Origin: Candidatus Pacearchaeota archaeon
GTDB lineage: Archaea; Nanoarchaeota; Nanoarchaeia; Pacearchaeales; GW2011-AR1
Length of the DNA stretch: 8,250 nt
NCBI GenBank assembly: GCA_023228245.1
Contig: JALOBN010000082.1
Span: 1-8,250, forward strand
Direction of reading: 5' to 3'
The notes under the pieces were generated by a model. The model was not told the origin of the DNA and searched no databases. It saw only the letters and a program-made list of their open reading frames with translations. Positions 1-4,988 of this stretch are shown here, in pieces (position 1 is the stretch's first letter; each line of letters starts with the position of its first letter). Both the position numbers and the translations under genes were made by a program.

Positions 1-185
1 CCAGTTTTATGGCAGTGATCCAGGTGCAATCGTTGATTACATTCCGTTTCTGGAATACCGCAAACAAAGCATTTACCTGTAAATGCAGATTTAATTTCCT
101 CTACTGTAGCTATGCAAGCGGCATAGCTGGTAAGCGAAAACTGACTCTCTTCTTTGGTCTCCCCGCATTTGGTACACGTTTTCAT
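1..185 (-). CDS. Recombination endonuclease VII-like HNH nuclease, N-terminal part (cut by window edge)
   Basis: The frame opens with ATG at 185-183 and runs off the left edge after 61 codons. A CxxC pair (C4, C7) is followed by a region reading GKCFVCG (37-43) and then LDHCHKTG (55-62). This KC-x-C followed by LDHxHxTG order is the zinc-bound beta-beta-alpha nuclease motif of the phage T4 endonuclease VII family (gp49, Holliday-junction and branched-DNA resolvase); H57 would be catalytic and C39/C42 zinc ligands. The second zinc knuckle (CxxCN) expected downstream lies outside the window. The start codon overlaps the stop of the Sak4-like ATPase gene (ATGA at 185-182), with AAGGGG six bases upstream of the ATG, so it is translationally coupled and last in the visible operon. 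A role in resolving recombination or replication intermediates is inferred from family and neighbours. It could instead be a non-resolving HNH nicking enzyme of the same fold. Confidence 0.82.
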   Translation of the reverse strand, partial: MKTCTKCGETKEESQFSLTSYAACIATVEEIKSAFTGKCFVCGIPETECNQRLHLDHCHKT

Positions 186-898
186 TTATAACCCCTTGCC
201 TGTATGGCAGATACAAGGCTATTCCAATCCAGAGGCACCGGATTTGTAATTCCATAGCGATTTTTCGCTATAAGCTGCCCTGTCTCTTGAAGCACAAGGG
301 TGCGTTGACCGGCCTGCATACAGGCAGCACCAATAAAATCTGACCATTCTATAATTGCATTAGATACTACCTTGTGCAATTGCGGCATGGACCGCTCAAA
401 CGTAGCTCCATCTTGCGTCGTTAGTTCCCGGCGTTCTGTGTGTGCCAGTAATACTATGGCCACACCCGCCACGGTCAGCTTGTCGAGTGTAGGCAGAAGA
501 TACTGATATACGTAATTTTTCAATACTGCTTGTCCGTTCCCGTATCCCTTGTGCGAAAGATTTAATGTCTCGTTCATTCCCTTGACTGACCCATCGGTCC
601 CGGCAACATGCTCTTCAATGCGCCGTAACATCCAATCTACCGTGTCAACTACGATAGCTTGCGGCTTGTCTTGTACGGACAAGATGCTACTAAGGCAGCT
701 TTCTATCTTTGGCCAGCTATCCAGGTACGGAGTGTGCAGTACATCAAGCCCTTGCGGTATTCCGTTCTCGGTGTCTACGACAACCCCGCCAGTTGACGCC
801 CCGAAGGTAGTCTTGCCGACACCGGGAGGACCATACACAATTCCCTTAGGTGCCCTTGTGGCTGTTTCCCTTGTGATACTCGACAGATCAAAGCTCAT
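182..898 (-). CDS. Sak4-like RecA/AAA ATPase (phage nucleotide-binding / annealing protein)
   Basis: This 238-aa protein has a Walker A motif GPPGVGKT at residues 23-30, a Walker B-like strand AIVVDT at 80-85, and an AIVLLAHTE strand (146-154) with a polar sensor-type residue. Domain order and length fit the phage AAA_24 / Sak4 group of RecA-fold ATPases, which act in homologous recombination with single-strand DNA-binding protein. I placed the start at the ATG at 898 (MSFDL) because AGAGG lies six bases upstream of it; an in-frame ATG two codons earlier (904) would sit directly against the same AGAGG. The 5' end overlaps the 3' end of the acidic-protein gene by 11 bases and the 3' end overlaps the endonuclease VII-like gene by 4, making a coupled recombination set. 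Expected function: ATP-dependent DNA annealing or strand exchange during replication. A generic phage NTPase role cannot be excluded. Confidence 0.85.
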   Translation of the reverse strand: MSFDLSSITRETATRAPKGIVYGPPGVGKTTFGASTGGVVVDTENGIPQGLDVLHTPYLDSWPKIESCLSSILSVQDKPQAIVVDTVDWMLRRIEEHVAGTDGSVKGMNETLNLSHKGYGNGQAVLKNYVYQYLLPTLDKLTVAGVAIVLLAHTERRELTTQDGATFERSMPQLHKVVSNAIIEWSDFIGAACMQAGQRTLVLQETGQLIAKNRYGITNPVPLDWNSLVSAIQARGYK

Positions 899-1022
899 AA
901 TCATCCTCTTCTTCTATGTAGGAATCATCATCATCATCTTCCTCTTCTAGCCAGGAATCATCATCGTCATACCACTCGTCACTGCTATCGTCATACCACT
1001 CGTCACTGCTATCGTAGTACAT
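888..1022 (-). CDS. Very acidic 44-aa protein with an internal DSSDEWYD duplication
   Basis: A short frame from ATG at 1022-1020 to TGA at 890-888, too short for ordinary ORF cut-offs. AAAGGA at 1036-1031 lies eight bases before the ATG, which is a good ribosome binding site. About half of the residues are Asp or Glu; there is no Lys or Arg, so the net charge is strongly negative. It begins MYY, then DSSDEWYD twice in a row (24-bp tandem repeat), then D/E-rich stretches with Trp and Tyr, ending DDYEL. It sits between the winged-helix gene and the Sak4-like ATPase and overlaps the ATPase start by 11 bases, implying coupled translation. Acidic, aromatic, unstructured polypeptides can act as DNA mimics or as SSB-tail-like docking peptides; either would suit a recombination operon, but no family is recognised. 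The chance that it is merely low-complexity DNA is reduced by the SD site and fit between genes. Confidence 0.7.
   Translation of the reverse strand: MYYDSSDEWYDDSSDEWYDDDDSWLEEEDDDDDSYIEEEDDYEL
966..1013 (-). repeat. 24-bp perfect tandem duplication within the acidic-protein gene
   Basis: Two identical adjacent 24-bp units (1013-990 and 989-966 on the minus strand) each encode DSSDEWYD. They are in frame and identical at DNA level, indicating a recent or actively maintained duplication. Downstream GAT/GAA runs extend the low-complexity tract. Confidence 0.95.
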
Positions 1023-1027
1023 CTTAG

Positions 1028-1246
1028 TTATCCTTTCGTTACAAGAGCATAAACCCCACAGGCGTACCCAGCCGCGTTGGGTTCTTCCGCAATTTTTCTG
1101 ATTAGCCCTTCTGTCTCAAGTCGCTTGCGTGCCTCACGAACAGTAGAATCTGGGCGACCGCTAATTCTGTAGCAAAGCTCATAATCTGTAAGGCCCGCGT
1201 CGCCAGCTCTCTCATACTGAACAATAATTTCTTCTTTAAGTGTCAT
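1028..1246 (-). CDS. Small winged helix-turn-helix-like protein
   Basis: This 72-aa protein starts MTLKEEI. The ATG at 1246-1244 is preferred because GGAG lies eight bases upstream and it overlaps the previous stop by one base (TAATG); a TTG further upstream is in frame but has no comparable site. The predicted order is a first helix (residues 2-13), GLTDYEL plus a Gly-Arg-Pro turn and STVREARKRLETEGLIRK (about 18-52), followed by a short beta hairpin ending YALVTKG. This layout, with 'TxxxxRxRLxxxGLI' as recognition helix and wing entry, is that of phage winged-helix DNA-binding proteins. Likely roles are autoregulation of this operon or helping the recombination proteins at DNA; neither is shown. 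Five bases separate its stop from the acidic-protein ATG. Confidence 0.75.
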   Translation of the reverse strand: MTLKEEIIVQYERAGDAGLTDYELCYRISGRPDSTVREARKRLETEGLIRKIAEEPNAAGYACGVYALVTKG

Positions 1247-1428
1247 TACCGTATCTCCACTGAACAAGTGACGTATTGGTTATTGTCTTGGCTGAATACT
1301 AGCTCATCCACAATATCCCTAATGGCATTGTGCAAGCTAGTGTGGGGGGCTTTCTGACTAAGTAGCTCCCCTGCCGTACCTAGCTGGTATTCTTCGCCAT
1401 TTACGATTAGTACTACCTCTTGGTCCAT
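1246..1428 (-). CDS. Hypothetical 60-aa protein, first gene of the recombination operon
   Basis: The ATG at 1428-1426 has AGGA eight bases upstream and lies about 30 bases downstream of the transcription start predicted from the promoter at 1465-1493. The protein is acidic and mixed alpha/beta: a beta-hairpin-like MDQEVVLIVNGEEYQLG, a helical middle (AGELLSQK and SLHNAIRDIVDELVF) and a terminal strand YVTCSVEIR. There is no catalytic motif, membrane segment or zinc site. The stop shares one base with the next ATG, so it is co-transcribed and coupled with the winged-helix gene. No family recognised. Being first in the operon suggests early expression. Confidence 0.7.
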   Translation of the reverse strand: MDQEVVLIVNGEEYQLGTAGELLSQKAPHTSLHNAIRDIVDELVFSQDNNQYVTCSVEIR

Positions 1429-1464
1429 GATTGCTTTCCTTGTGAATCTTTTCCTGATTATGGT

Positions 1465-1493
1465 ATTTTACCCAACACTTTTTTATTTGTCAA
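1465..1493 (-). promoter_or_regulatory. Sigma-70 promoter of the leftward recombination operon
   Basis: On the minus strand TTGACA (1493-1488) is followed by a 17-base spacer and TAAAAT (1470-1465). This is a 6/6 plus 5/6 match with ideal spacing, in the only sizeable gap upstream of the 1428-to-1 operon. Transcription should start near 1458. Confidence 0.88.
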
Positions 1494-1501
1494 GCCGCAA
1501 T

Positions 1502-1735
1502 CTACATATTTTTCAGAAAATAACGAGTCTCTAATACTCGTGCCTGATTAAAATGCCCGAGTAGCTTGGGGGCATCTTTGGGAAACTTCAAACGCAAGAT
1601 TATTCTGCGCCCCATTGACAGAGACATTCTTTCAGCTTGTGTTATATTCTCCCATGCTCTGACGGGTGGGTCTATCCATCCGTGTCGCATGTACTTTTGC
1701 AACTTTGTATATGTGGTTACATGCCATACTACCAT
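1502..1735 (-). CDS. Hypothetical 77-aa phage protein (WHVTT-type N-terminus)
   Basis: The start ATG at 1735-1733 follows the recombinase stop by two bases; GGGAG within the recombinase end acts as ribosome binding site. The protein begins MVVWHVTTYTKLQKYMRHGWIDPPVRAW, is basic, and its second half reads as alternating strand and short turn (RRIILRLKFPKDAPKLLGH). From memory, short phage proteins with an N-terminal 'WHVTT...L..Y...G.I..PVR' pattern exist, and a His-x-Thr-T followed by a Gly-x-Ile turn resembles the first strand and helix of ADP-ribosyltransferase-like folds. At 77 aa it lacks the later catalytic Glu region, so I do not assign enzyme activity. It is the last gene of the recombinase transcript, just before the next operon's promoter. 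Confidence 0.68.
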   Translation of the reverse strand: MVVWHVTTYTKLQKYMRHGWIDPPVRAWENITQAERMSLSMGRRIILRLKFPKDAPKLLGHFNQARVLETRYFLKNM

Positions 1736-1737
1736 AT

Positions 1738-2412
1738 CTACTCCCTATCCTTTTCTCGTTTAATTATTCTGCGAATAGTTCTTTCGTTCCAAGGTTTTCC
1801 GCGAATTGTGCAGAAGTTAGCATTCAAGCTATCCGCTATCTCCTTTGCTGAAAACCCGCGATTGCCCCTAACCAGTATCTCAGCAATAACGGATTGCTCA
1901 TACGTATGACATGCCAACTTCCCTTGTTTATCTCGGCTGTATCCTATTGGGCATTTTCCTAGATAGACTCCCCTGTCTTTCTTGCGTGCTAGCCCTGCCT
2001 TGGTTTTCTTGCGAATAACCGTTCTTTGGTATTGGGCAAAGGCTGCAAAGATGTTAGCTATTAGCTCCCCTTCTGCTGTTATGGTAGGCGGGGTTCCGTC
2101 CGCAAACTCGATTCGTGCCCCTGCCTCACGTACCCTTTGCTGGATTGTCAAGTAGACAAGCATATCCCTTGCTAGTCGATCAGAAGTATCGACCACCAGA
2201 ACCATGCCGGGTTTTAATGCTGCAATTGCGGCTTGCAGCCCTTTGCGGTCCAGTGTTCCGCCCGACACGTTCTTATCTTCTTTTACGTCTACTACATTGT
2301 AATCGTGTACTAGGCAATGTGCCCGACACCTTTCCTCTTGCCTATCATTGCTAGTTGACGTTTCATGGTCTGGCCTAGGGCTAAACCGGCAATAGATTAT
2401 TGCATTAGTCAT
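1738..2412 (-). CDS. Small serine recombinase / resolvase family site-specific recombinase
   Basis: The 224-aa protein has the serine recombinase catalytic domain at about residues 3-145. The strand AIIYCRFSPRP carries the nucleophile Ser11 and Arg9; NVSGGTLDRKGLQAAI (48-63) is the usual 'G....R..L..a' segment; DTSDRLARD (75-83) is the DRLxR catalytic loop; FAQYQRTVIRKKTKAGLARKK (125-145) is the long E-helix. Residues 150-224 (GKCPIGYS, SAKEIADSLN, RGKPWNERTIRRIIKR) match the start of the 'Recombinase' DNA-binding domain, but the zinc ribbon and coiled coil of large serine integrases are absent. Start: ATG at 2412 with GGAGGT eight bases upstream. Roles could be dimer resolution, DNA inversion or integration. 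The repeats at 2471-2539 just upstream are a plausible target or operator. All catalytic residues looked for are present. Confidence 0.92.
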   Translation of the reverse strand: MTNAIIYCRFSPRPDHETSTSNDRQEERCRAHCLVHDYNVVDVKEDKNVSGGTLDRKGLQAAIAALKPGMVLVVDTSDRLARDMLVYLTIQQRVREAGARIEFADGTPPTITAEGELIANIFAAFAQYQRTVIRKKTKAGLARKKDRGVYLGKCPIGYSRDKQGKLACHTYEQSVIAEILVRGNRGFSAKEIADSLNANFCTIRGKPWNERTIRRIIKREKDRE

Positions 2413-2470
2413 TTTTAATTACCTCCAAAACTTCAAACCACTGGCAACGATACTTGCTACCTGCCTTGTG

Positions 2471-2539
2471 AATAGCTTCCGGCACCGCCTACTAGCCTAG
2501 TAGGCGGAAACGGTACTATGTGCAAATAGTTTCCGGCAC
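2471..2539. repeat. Hairpin flanked by 15-bp direct repeats upstream of the recombinase gene
   Basis: A perfect inverted repeat, CCGCCTACTA at 2485-2494 and TAGTAGGCGG at 2498-2507, encloses a 3-base loop. On either side are near-identical direct repeats (aatag[c/t]ttccggcac, 2471-2485 and 2525-2539, 14/15 identical, 54 bp apart). There is no T-run on either strand, so it is not a typical terminator. Its place in the 140-bp gap before a serine recombinase gene suggests a recombination site or an autoregulatory operator; that is inference. Confidence 0.75.
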
Positions 2540-2552
2540 AGACTCAGGAGAA

Positions 2553-2825
2553 TCAGAATCTAACGACTATGTTATATGACCCCTCGCCCTTTGCAGCCTT
2601 AGTAGCATTGCCGTATATGAGACACTCGCAACCCCTAGCATTTAGCTTGTTTATTGCCGATACTGGAAGCGGGGGCACTTCTGCTACTCGCTGAAAAGGA
2701 AAATCGTCAATAAACTGGATATTCACCTCTGGGTAATAGTGCTCCAAAATTGCGGCGGTTCCCGACCGGTTGCAATTCAAGTAATCTGCCTTGTCAACCA
2801 TCTCGAATACTTCTTTAGCTAACAT
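2553..2825 (-). CDS. Hypothetical 90-aa protein
   Basis: ATG at 2825-2823 with AAGGA ending nine bases upstream; the start overlaps the preceding gene's stop by seven bases. The first part is helical (LAKEVFEMVDKADYLNCNRSGTAAILEHYY), the middle has two short strands and Pro-rich EVPPLPVSAINKLNARG, and the last part is CLIYGNATKAAKGEGSYNIVVRF. It is soluble, with three Cys that do not form a zinc pattern. No family recognised. It is the last gene of the 5331-to-2553 series, after which the repeat-containing gap begins. Confidence 0.7.
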   Translation of the reverse strand: MLAKEVFEMVDKADYLNCNRSGTAAILEHYYPEVNIQFIDDFPFQRVAEVPPLPVSAINKLNARGCECLIYGNATKAAKGEGSYNIVVRF

Positions 2826-3118
2826 GATATTTGTTCCTTATTTTTCAAAACAACATTACCAATATGCAAACAGCCTACAGTAGGCAACCTGCATTCTCGT
2901 ACACCATCGTACAATCGCTCTACTACAACGTCATAACCCCAATTATCCAAGACTATCCAGTAGTCCCCGTCCATTTCTATGATACTTCCCTTGTCGCAAC
3001 AGTACAAATTAGTATCGTAGACTTTGCTATACTCCCCCACATGACAACATAGGTCTGATATTTGCGACATTGACGGGCCGTACTGGGCTAGCAATAACCA
3101 TGGAAACCTCTTTGCCAT
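2819..3118 (-). CDS. Hypothetical 99-aa cysteine-containing protein
   Basis: ATG at 3118-3116 with AAAGGA eight bases before it, one base after the previous stop. The protein has a hydrophobic beginning (FPWLLLAQYG), too short and lacking a basic-hydrophobic-polar layout for a confident signal peptide, then seven Cys, including CC pairs at about residues 24-25 and 40-41. The middle, KGSIIEMDGDYWIVLDNWGYDVVVERLYDGVREC, alternates strands and turns like a small SH3- or OB-type barrel. No family recognised. Coupled at its 3' end to the next gene by a seven-base overlap. Confidence 0.7.
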   Translation of the reverse strand: MAKRFPWLLLAQYGPSMSQISDLCCHVGEYSKVYDTNLYCCDKGSIIEMDGDYWIVLDNWGYDVVVERLYDGVRECRLPTVGCLHIGNVVLKNKEQISC

Positions 3119-3119
3119 T

Positions 3120-3293
3120 TTACTGTTCCTTTGATTTTAATCCGCAAGCTACGGAAAATCTACTTGGATCGAATCTCACGTTAGCCAATGCAATATTAGC
3201 AATTAGATTCGATACTAATTCTACTCTAATCTTCCTTGACATATCTGTCAAGCGGGTTGCTTCTGCAATCAATTCATAATCTTTTTTGGTCAT
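3120..3293 (-). CDS. Small phage protein of the 'MTKKDYELIA' type, function unknown
   Basis: The 57-aa protein starts MTKKDYELIAEATRL at ATG 3293-3291, overlapping the previous TGA in ATGA; a longer in-frame version from 3341 would extend back over the preceding gene and is rejected. From memory, many phages carry 55-75-aa proteins that begin MTKKDYELIA and end with a segment like 'NPRFDRERFLAACG'; here the matching end is NVRFDPSRFSVACGLKS. The layout suggests two amphipathic helices joined by a short loop. Function is unknown in that family; it is usually found among early small genes. Confidence 0.8.
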   Translation of the reverse strand: MTKKDYELIAEATRLTDMSRKIRVELVSNLIANIALANVRFDPSRFSVACGLKSKEQ

Positions 3294-3601
3294 GGTCCGA
3301 TTAGCTCCATTGTAATGTCGCAGTGTTCGACGTAGACGCATTCCTGTTTCAAACCGATAGCTATATCCTTAGCTACATTTCCAATGTCATACAGCCCCCC
3401 TTGTTCACAACAAACTGAGTAGGCTATCATGTTATCACTGGCGATAGTGCCGTCGGCCATTTTGTATTTGCCGGAACATTCTGAGACGGTCACCCCGTCA
3501 AACTTATTCACAAACCACCTTGCTACATCATCGTGATATCTTTGCTCGACTGGTTTGCTATCGTTGTAGTTTTTCGGCACAAGCATAGTTACTTTAATCA
3601 T
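3290..3601 (-). CDS. Hypothetical 103-aa phage protein (MLVPKNYND...MADGTI type)
   Basis: I chose ATG at 3601-3599 because GGGAGGG (3616-3610) lies eight bases upstream; an in-frame ATG at 3607 would be only two bases away from it. Features: an N-terminal strand MIKVTMLVPKNYND, a helix RYHDDVARWFVNKF, then GGVTV-like FDGVTVSECSGKYKMADGTIASD and a strand MIAYSVCC, a helix IGNVAKDIAIGLKQE, and a final strand CVYVE. This ferredoxin-like alternation, with 'G.W.MADGT' style turn and 'QE.V.VE' end, resembles an uncharacterised family common in phages and plasmids, recalled without a search. It overlaps both neighbours and is co-translated with them. Confidence 0.78.
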   Translation of the reverse strand: MIKVTMLVPKNYNDSKPVEQRYHDDVARWFVNKFDGVTVSECSGKYKMADGTIASDNMIAYSVCCEQGGLYDIGNVAKDIAIGLKQECVYVEHCDITMELIGP

Positions 3602-3755
3602 CCTCATCGCCCTCCCATTCCATATCGCAATCGCAAAGTGGACAAACTGGACTACCTAGCAGAGCTAGGTTCCTGTATTCCCATATTGTCTCATCTTCGC
3701 AGTTTGGACATTTCCATACAATGTTTTCTATCATTTCCTTTACTACTTTACCCAC
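3594..3755 (-). CDS. 53-aa zinc-ribbon protein with GTG start
   Basis: The frame runs from GTG at 3755-3753 to TAA at 3596-3594. GGAGG lies eight bases upstream of the GTG, and the gene overlaps the stop of its upstream neighbour (TAA at 3750-3748) and the start of the downstream gene by eight bases each. An internal ATG seven codons later lacks proper SD spacing. Two zinc knuckles are visible, CPNC at residues 16-19 and CPLC at 38-41, 18 residues apart, with an extra CxC (41-43); the C-terminus is acidic (EWEGDEDD). This is a rubredoxin-like or ribbon miniprotein, probably binding one zinc; partner unknown. A 7-bp perfect hairpin (3654-3670) lies in the codons between the knuckles. Confidence 0.75.
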   Translation of the reverse strand: MGKVVKEMIENIVWKCPNCEDETIWEYRNLALLGSPVCPLCDCDMEWEGDEDD

Positions 3756-3915
3756 GGCAATATCCTCCGTCTATTAGCTGTTTAGCCATTCTACCATAAC
3801 ACCCTTGTAGCTTCCATGCTAACTTGCTATCAATTAACTCTTGGAATAGGGCGATAGTATCATCGTCGGATAGCTCACCCTCTTCCCATGCCATCATTTT
3901 AGATAGTTGGTCCAT
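3748..3915 (-). CDS. Small phage protein of the 'FQELIDS-LAWKLQG' type, function unknown
   Basis: 55-aa protein starting MDQLSKMMAWEEGELSDDDTIALFQ at ATG 3915-3913, with AAGGGA eight bases upstream; a longer in-frame version (to 4011) would overlap the previous gene and lacks SD. The body, TIALFQELIDSKLAWKLQGCYGRMAKQLIDGGYC, closely matches a short all-helical phage family I recall as 'LFQ.LI.SGLAW.LQG.YGR.A..LI..G.C', common in actinophages and other tailed phages and without known function. It lies in the coupled small-gene series and overlaps the zinc-ribbon gene by eight bases. Confidence 0.82.
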   Translation of the reverse strand: MDQLSKMMAWEEGELSDDDTIALFQELIDSKLAWKLQGCYGRMAKQLIDGGYCRG

Positions 3916-3970
3916 TTTACTCTTCCCTTCCGTTTGTTTTTTTGTGAGGTCGAAAAAAGAACATAGTTGC

Positions 3971-4612
3971 TTACTCTGGTTGTTTAACCCATACTGAAAA
4001 CTCACAATCAAACTGGTTTACATCATCCATAACAAAAATAAAATCGGTAATTCCCTTTGCCCGCAATTCTTTCACAATTTTTTTAGGGTTGGCATTTTGC
4101 CCCTGATACCATCCTACCTCATACCCACAATCATACATCACGTATCCGTATTCGTCAAGCGGAATATCAAACGTCAAGCATTTTTCTGGATTGCCGGATA
4201 ACTCCTCTAGGTAGTCTACGGGGTTAGACTTGATGCAATCGTGGCAAATAATTATACAATCGCCTATGGTTGCATAAGATGGCTGCCATGAATAGCTATC
4301 CGGCTCGGCGCGAATAGCTTTTCCACAATCTTCGCATACTGACCATTCGTCTTCCCATTCTATCTCATAGCCTAGTTTCTCAAGTAGCTTAGCAATACGG
4401 GGCATTATATTGTTTACAGTGATATGCTTTTCCCCATCCCACCGAGTTTCACTATTCCAGTTGCCCAACACAACAGGCTTGTCATCGTATCCGGGTTCGC
4501 AACAACCGTCTACCAGTTGGATGTAATGCCCAAACCGTTCTGCATAGTCAAGTAGCTTTTCTACTCTGGATCGGGTTCCGGTTTTCGGGTTGTCGAATAA
4601 TTCGGTTTGCAT
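3971..4612 (-). CDS. Hypothetical 213-aa phage protein with a CxxC...CxxC zinc site
   Basis: The largest unknown of the cluster. ATG at 4612-4610 has AGGAGG nine bases upstream, the best SD of the series. The N-terminal third (LDYAERFGHYIQLVDGC, PVVLGNWN) is followed by NIMPRIAKLLEKLGYEIEWEDEW (68-90), then CEDC (93-96) and, after DSYSWQPSYA, CHDC (123-126), which together form a probable zinc site. The last part (LTFDIPLDEYGYV, CGYEVGWYQGQNANPKKIVKELRAKGITDFIFVMDDVNQFDCEFSVWV) is alpha/beta. Comparable proteins with 'EWEDEW..C..C......DSYSWQPSY' and 'GW..GQ..DPK.I.K.LR..GI..FIF' occur in phages and actinobacterial elements as uncharacterised proteins, recalled rather than searched. A 55-bp gap follows it, which is unusual here. 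Confidence 0.8.
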   Translation of the reverse strand: MQTELFDNPKTGTRSRVEKLLDYAERFGHYIQLVDGCCEPGYDDKPVVLGNWNSETRWDGEKHITVNNIMPRIAKLLEKLGYEIEWEDEWSVCEDCGKAIRAEPDSYSWQPSYATIGDCIIICHDCIKSNPVDYLEELSGNPEKCLTFDIPLDEYGYVMYDCGYEVGWYQGQNANPKKIVKELRAKGITDFIFVMDDVNQFDCEFSVWVKQPE

Positions 4613-4628
4613 TGTTAGTTTCCTCCTG

Positions 4629-4814
4629 TTATTTTAGTAATTCCTTGCTATCATTCTGTAAAGTTACGTCAGTTTGTGGAAAGACTTCGTCGGGTTCTGG
4701 GTATATCTTACACTTTGGGCAGTAGTAATTATTGCTGCAACTCCCGTAATGTTCAATTTCCCTTCCACATTGCGGACAGGCCGCTGGCTGATGGTTGGTG
4801 TTATCGTATGCCAT
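4629..4814 (-). CDS. 61-aa zinc-ribbon protein in a repeat-flanked cassette
   Basis: ATG at 4814-4812 with AAGGA about nine bases upstream, one base after the previous stop. Two knuckles, CPQC (13-16) and CPKC (32-35), with an additional Cys at 26, form a typical zinc ribbon of 16-residue spacing; the tail is acidic then polar (PDEVFPQTDV...). The last nine codons and the translation-initiation region are the two copies of a 29-bp direct repeat (4631-4659 and 4813-4841), so the gene lies exactly between repeats. A role in nucleic-acid or protein binding is likely for such ribbons, but no specific family is recognised. Confidence 0.75.
   Translation of the reverse strand: MAYDNTNHQPAACPQCGREIEHYGSCSNNYYCPKCKIYPEPDEVFPQTDVTLQNDSKELLK
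4631..4659 (-). repeat. 29-bp direct repeat, copy 1 (3' end of zinc-ribbon gene)
   Basis: Differs from the copy at 4813-4841 at only two of 29 positions. Here it encodes the C-terminal residues of the zinc-ribbon protein in a different frame from copy 2. The repeat unit distance is 182 bp. Confidence 0.93.
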
Positions 4815-4841
4815 TTTAGTAGTTCCTTGCTATCATTTTGT
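4813..4841 (-). repeat. 29-bp direct repeat, copy 2 (end of upstream gene plus RBS of zinc-ribbon gene)
   Basis: This copy encodes the last codons (KMIARNY then stop) of the upstream gene and contains the AAGGA ribosome binding site and the A of the zinc-ribbon gene's start region. Recombination with copy 1 would remove the zinc-ribbon gene and still leave the upstream protein ending in MIARNY. Confidence 0.93.
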
Positions 4842-4986
4842 TTTCGAGAATATCTACACAGTAGCAACTAACTGGGCAATCCTTACAGAAACTTATTGCC
4901 GCCCACTCGTCCCTGAAGCTTGCAATATCTTGTCTAATCCAGTTTTGACCATCAATGTTTTCAGCAGATATTATTCTGTATCTCAT
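4816..4986 (-). CDS. Hypothetical 56-aa protein with CxxC-x3-CxC cluster
   Basis: ATG at 4986-4984 is preferred because AGGGGG lies about eight bases upstream; a longer in-frame version from 5046 runs far into the previous gene. Sequence: an N-terminal strand MRYRIISAENIDG, a helix-like WIRQDIASFRDEWAAISFC, then Cys at 34, 37, 41 and 43 (CKDCPVSCYC), a compact metal-binding arrangement, ending LENKMIARNY. The four Cys within ten residues could bind zinc or, less likely, an iron-sulphur centre. No family recognised. Two bases separate it from the upstream stop and one base separates it from the next ATG. Confidence 0.7.
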   Translation of the reverse strand: MRYRIISAENIDGQNWIRQDIASFRDEWAAISFCKDCPVSCYCVDILENKMIARNY

Positions 4987-4988
4987 TG

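Noticed and set aside
9..191. Plus-strand ORF at the left edge
   Set aside because: It is the shadow of the endonuclease VII-like gene on the minus strand, which has the DHCHKTG motif, SD and ATGA coupling.
549..950. 133-codon plus-strand ORF
   Set aside because: It lies antisense to the Sak4-like ATPase and the acidic-protein gene and has no recognisable motif; the reverse strand explains the openness.
2485..2507. Hairpin considered as a Rho-independent terminator
   Set aside because: No T-run follows the stem on either strand; retained as a possible recombination or operator site instead.
3916..3970. 55-bp gap with a T-rich run, considered as terminator or promoter
   Set aside because: No stem precedes the T-run on either strand and no -35/-10 pair with correct spacing was found.
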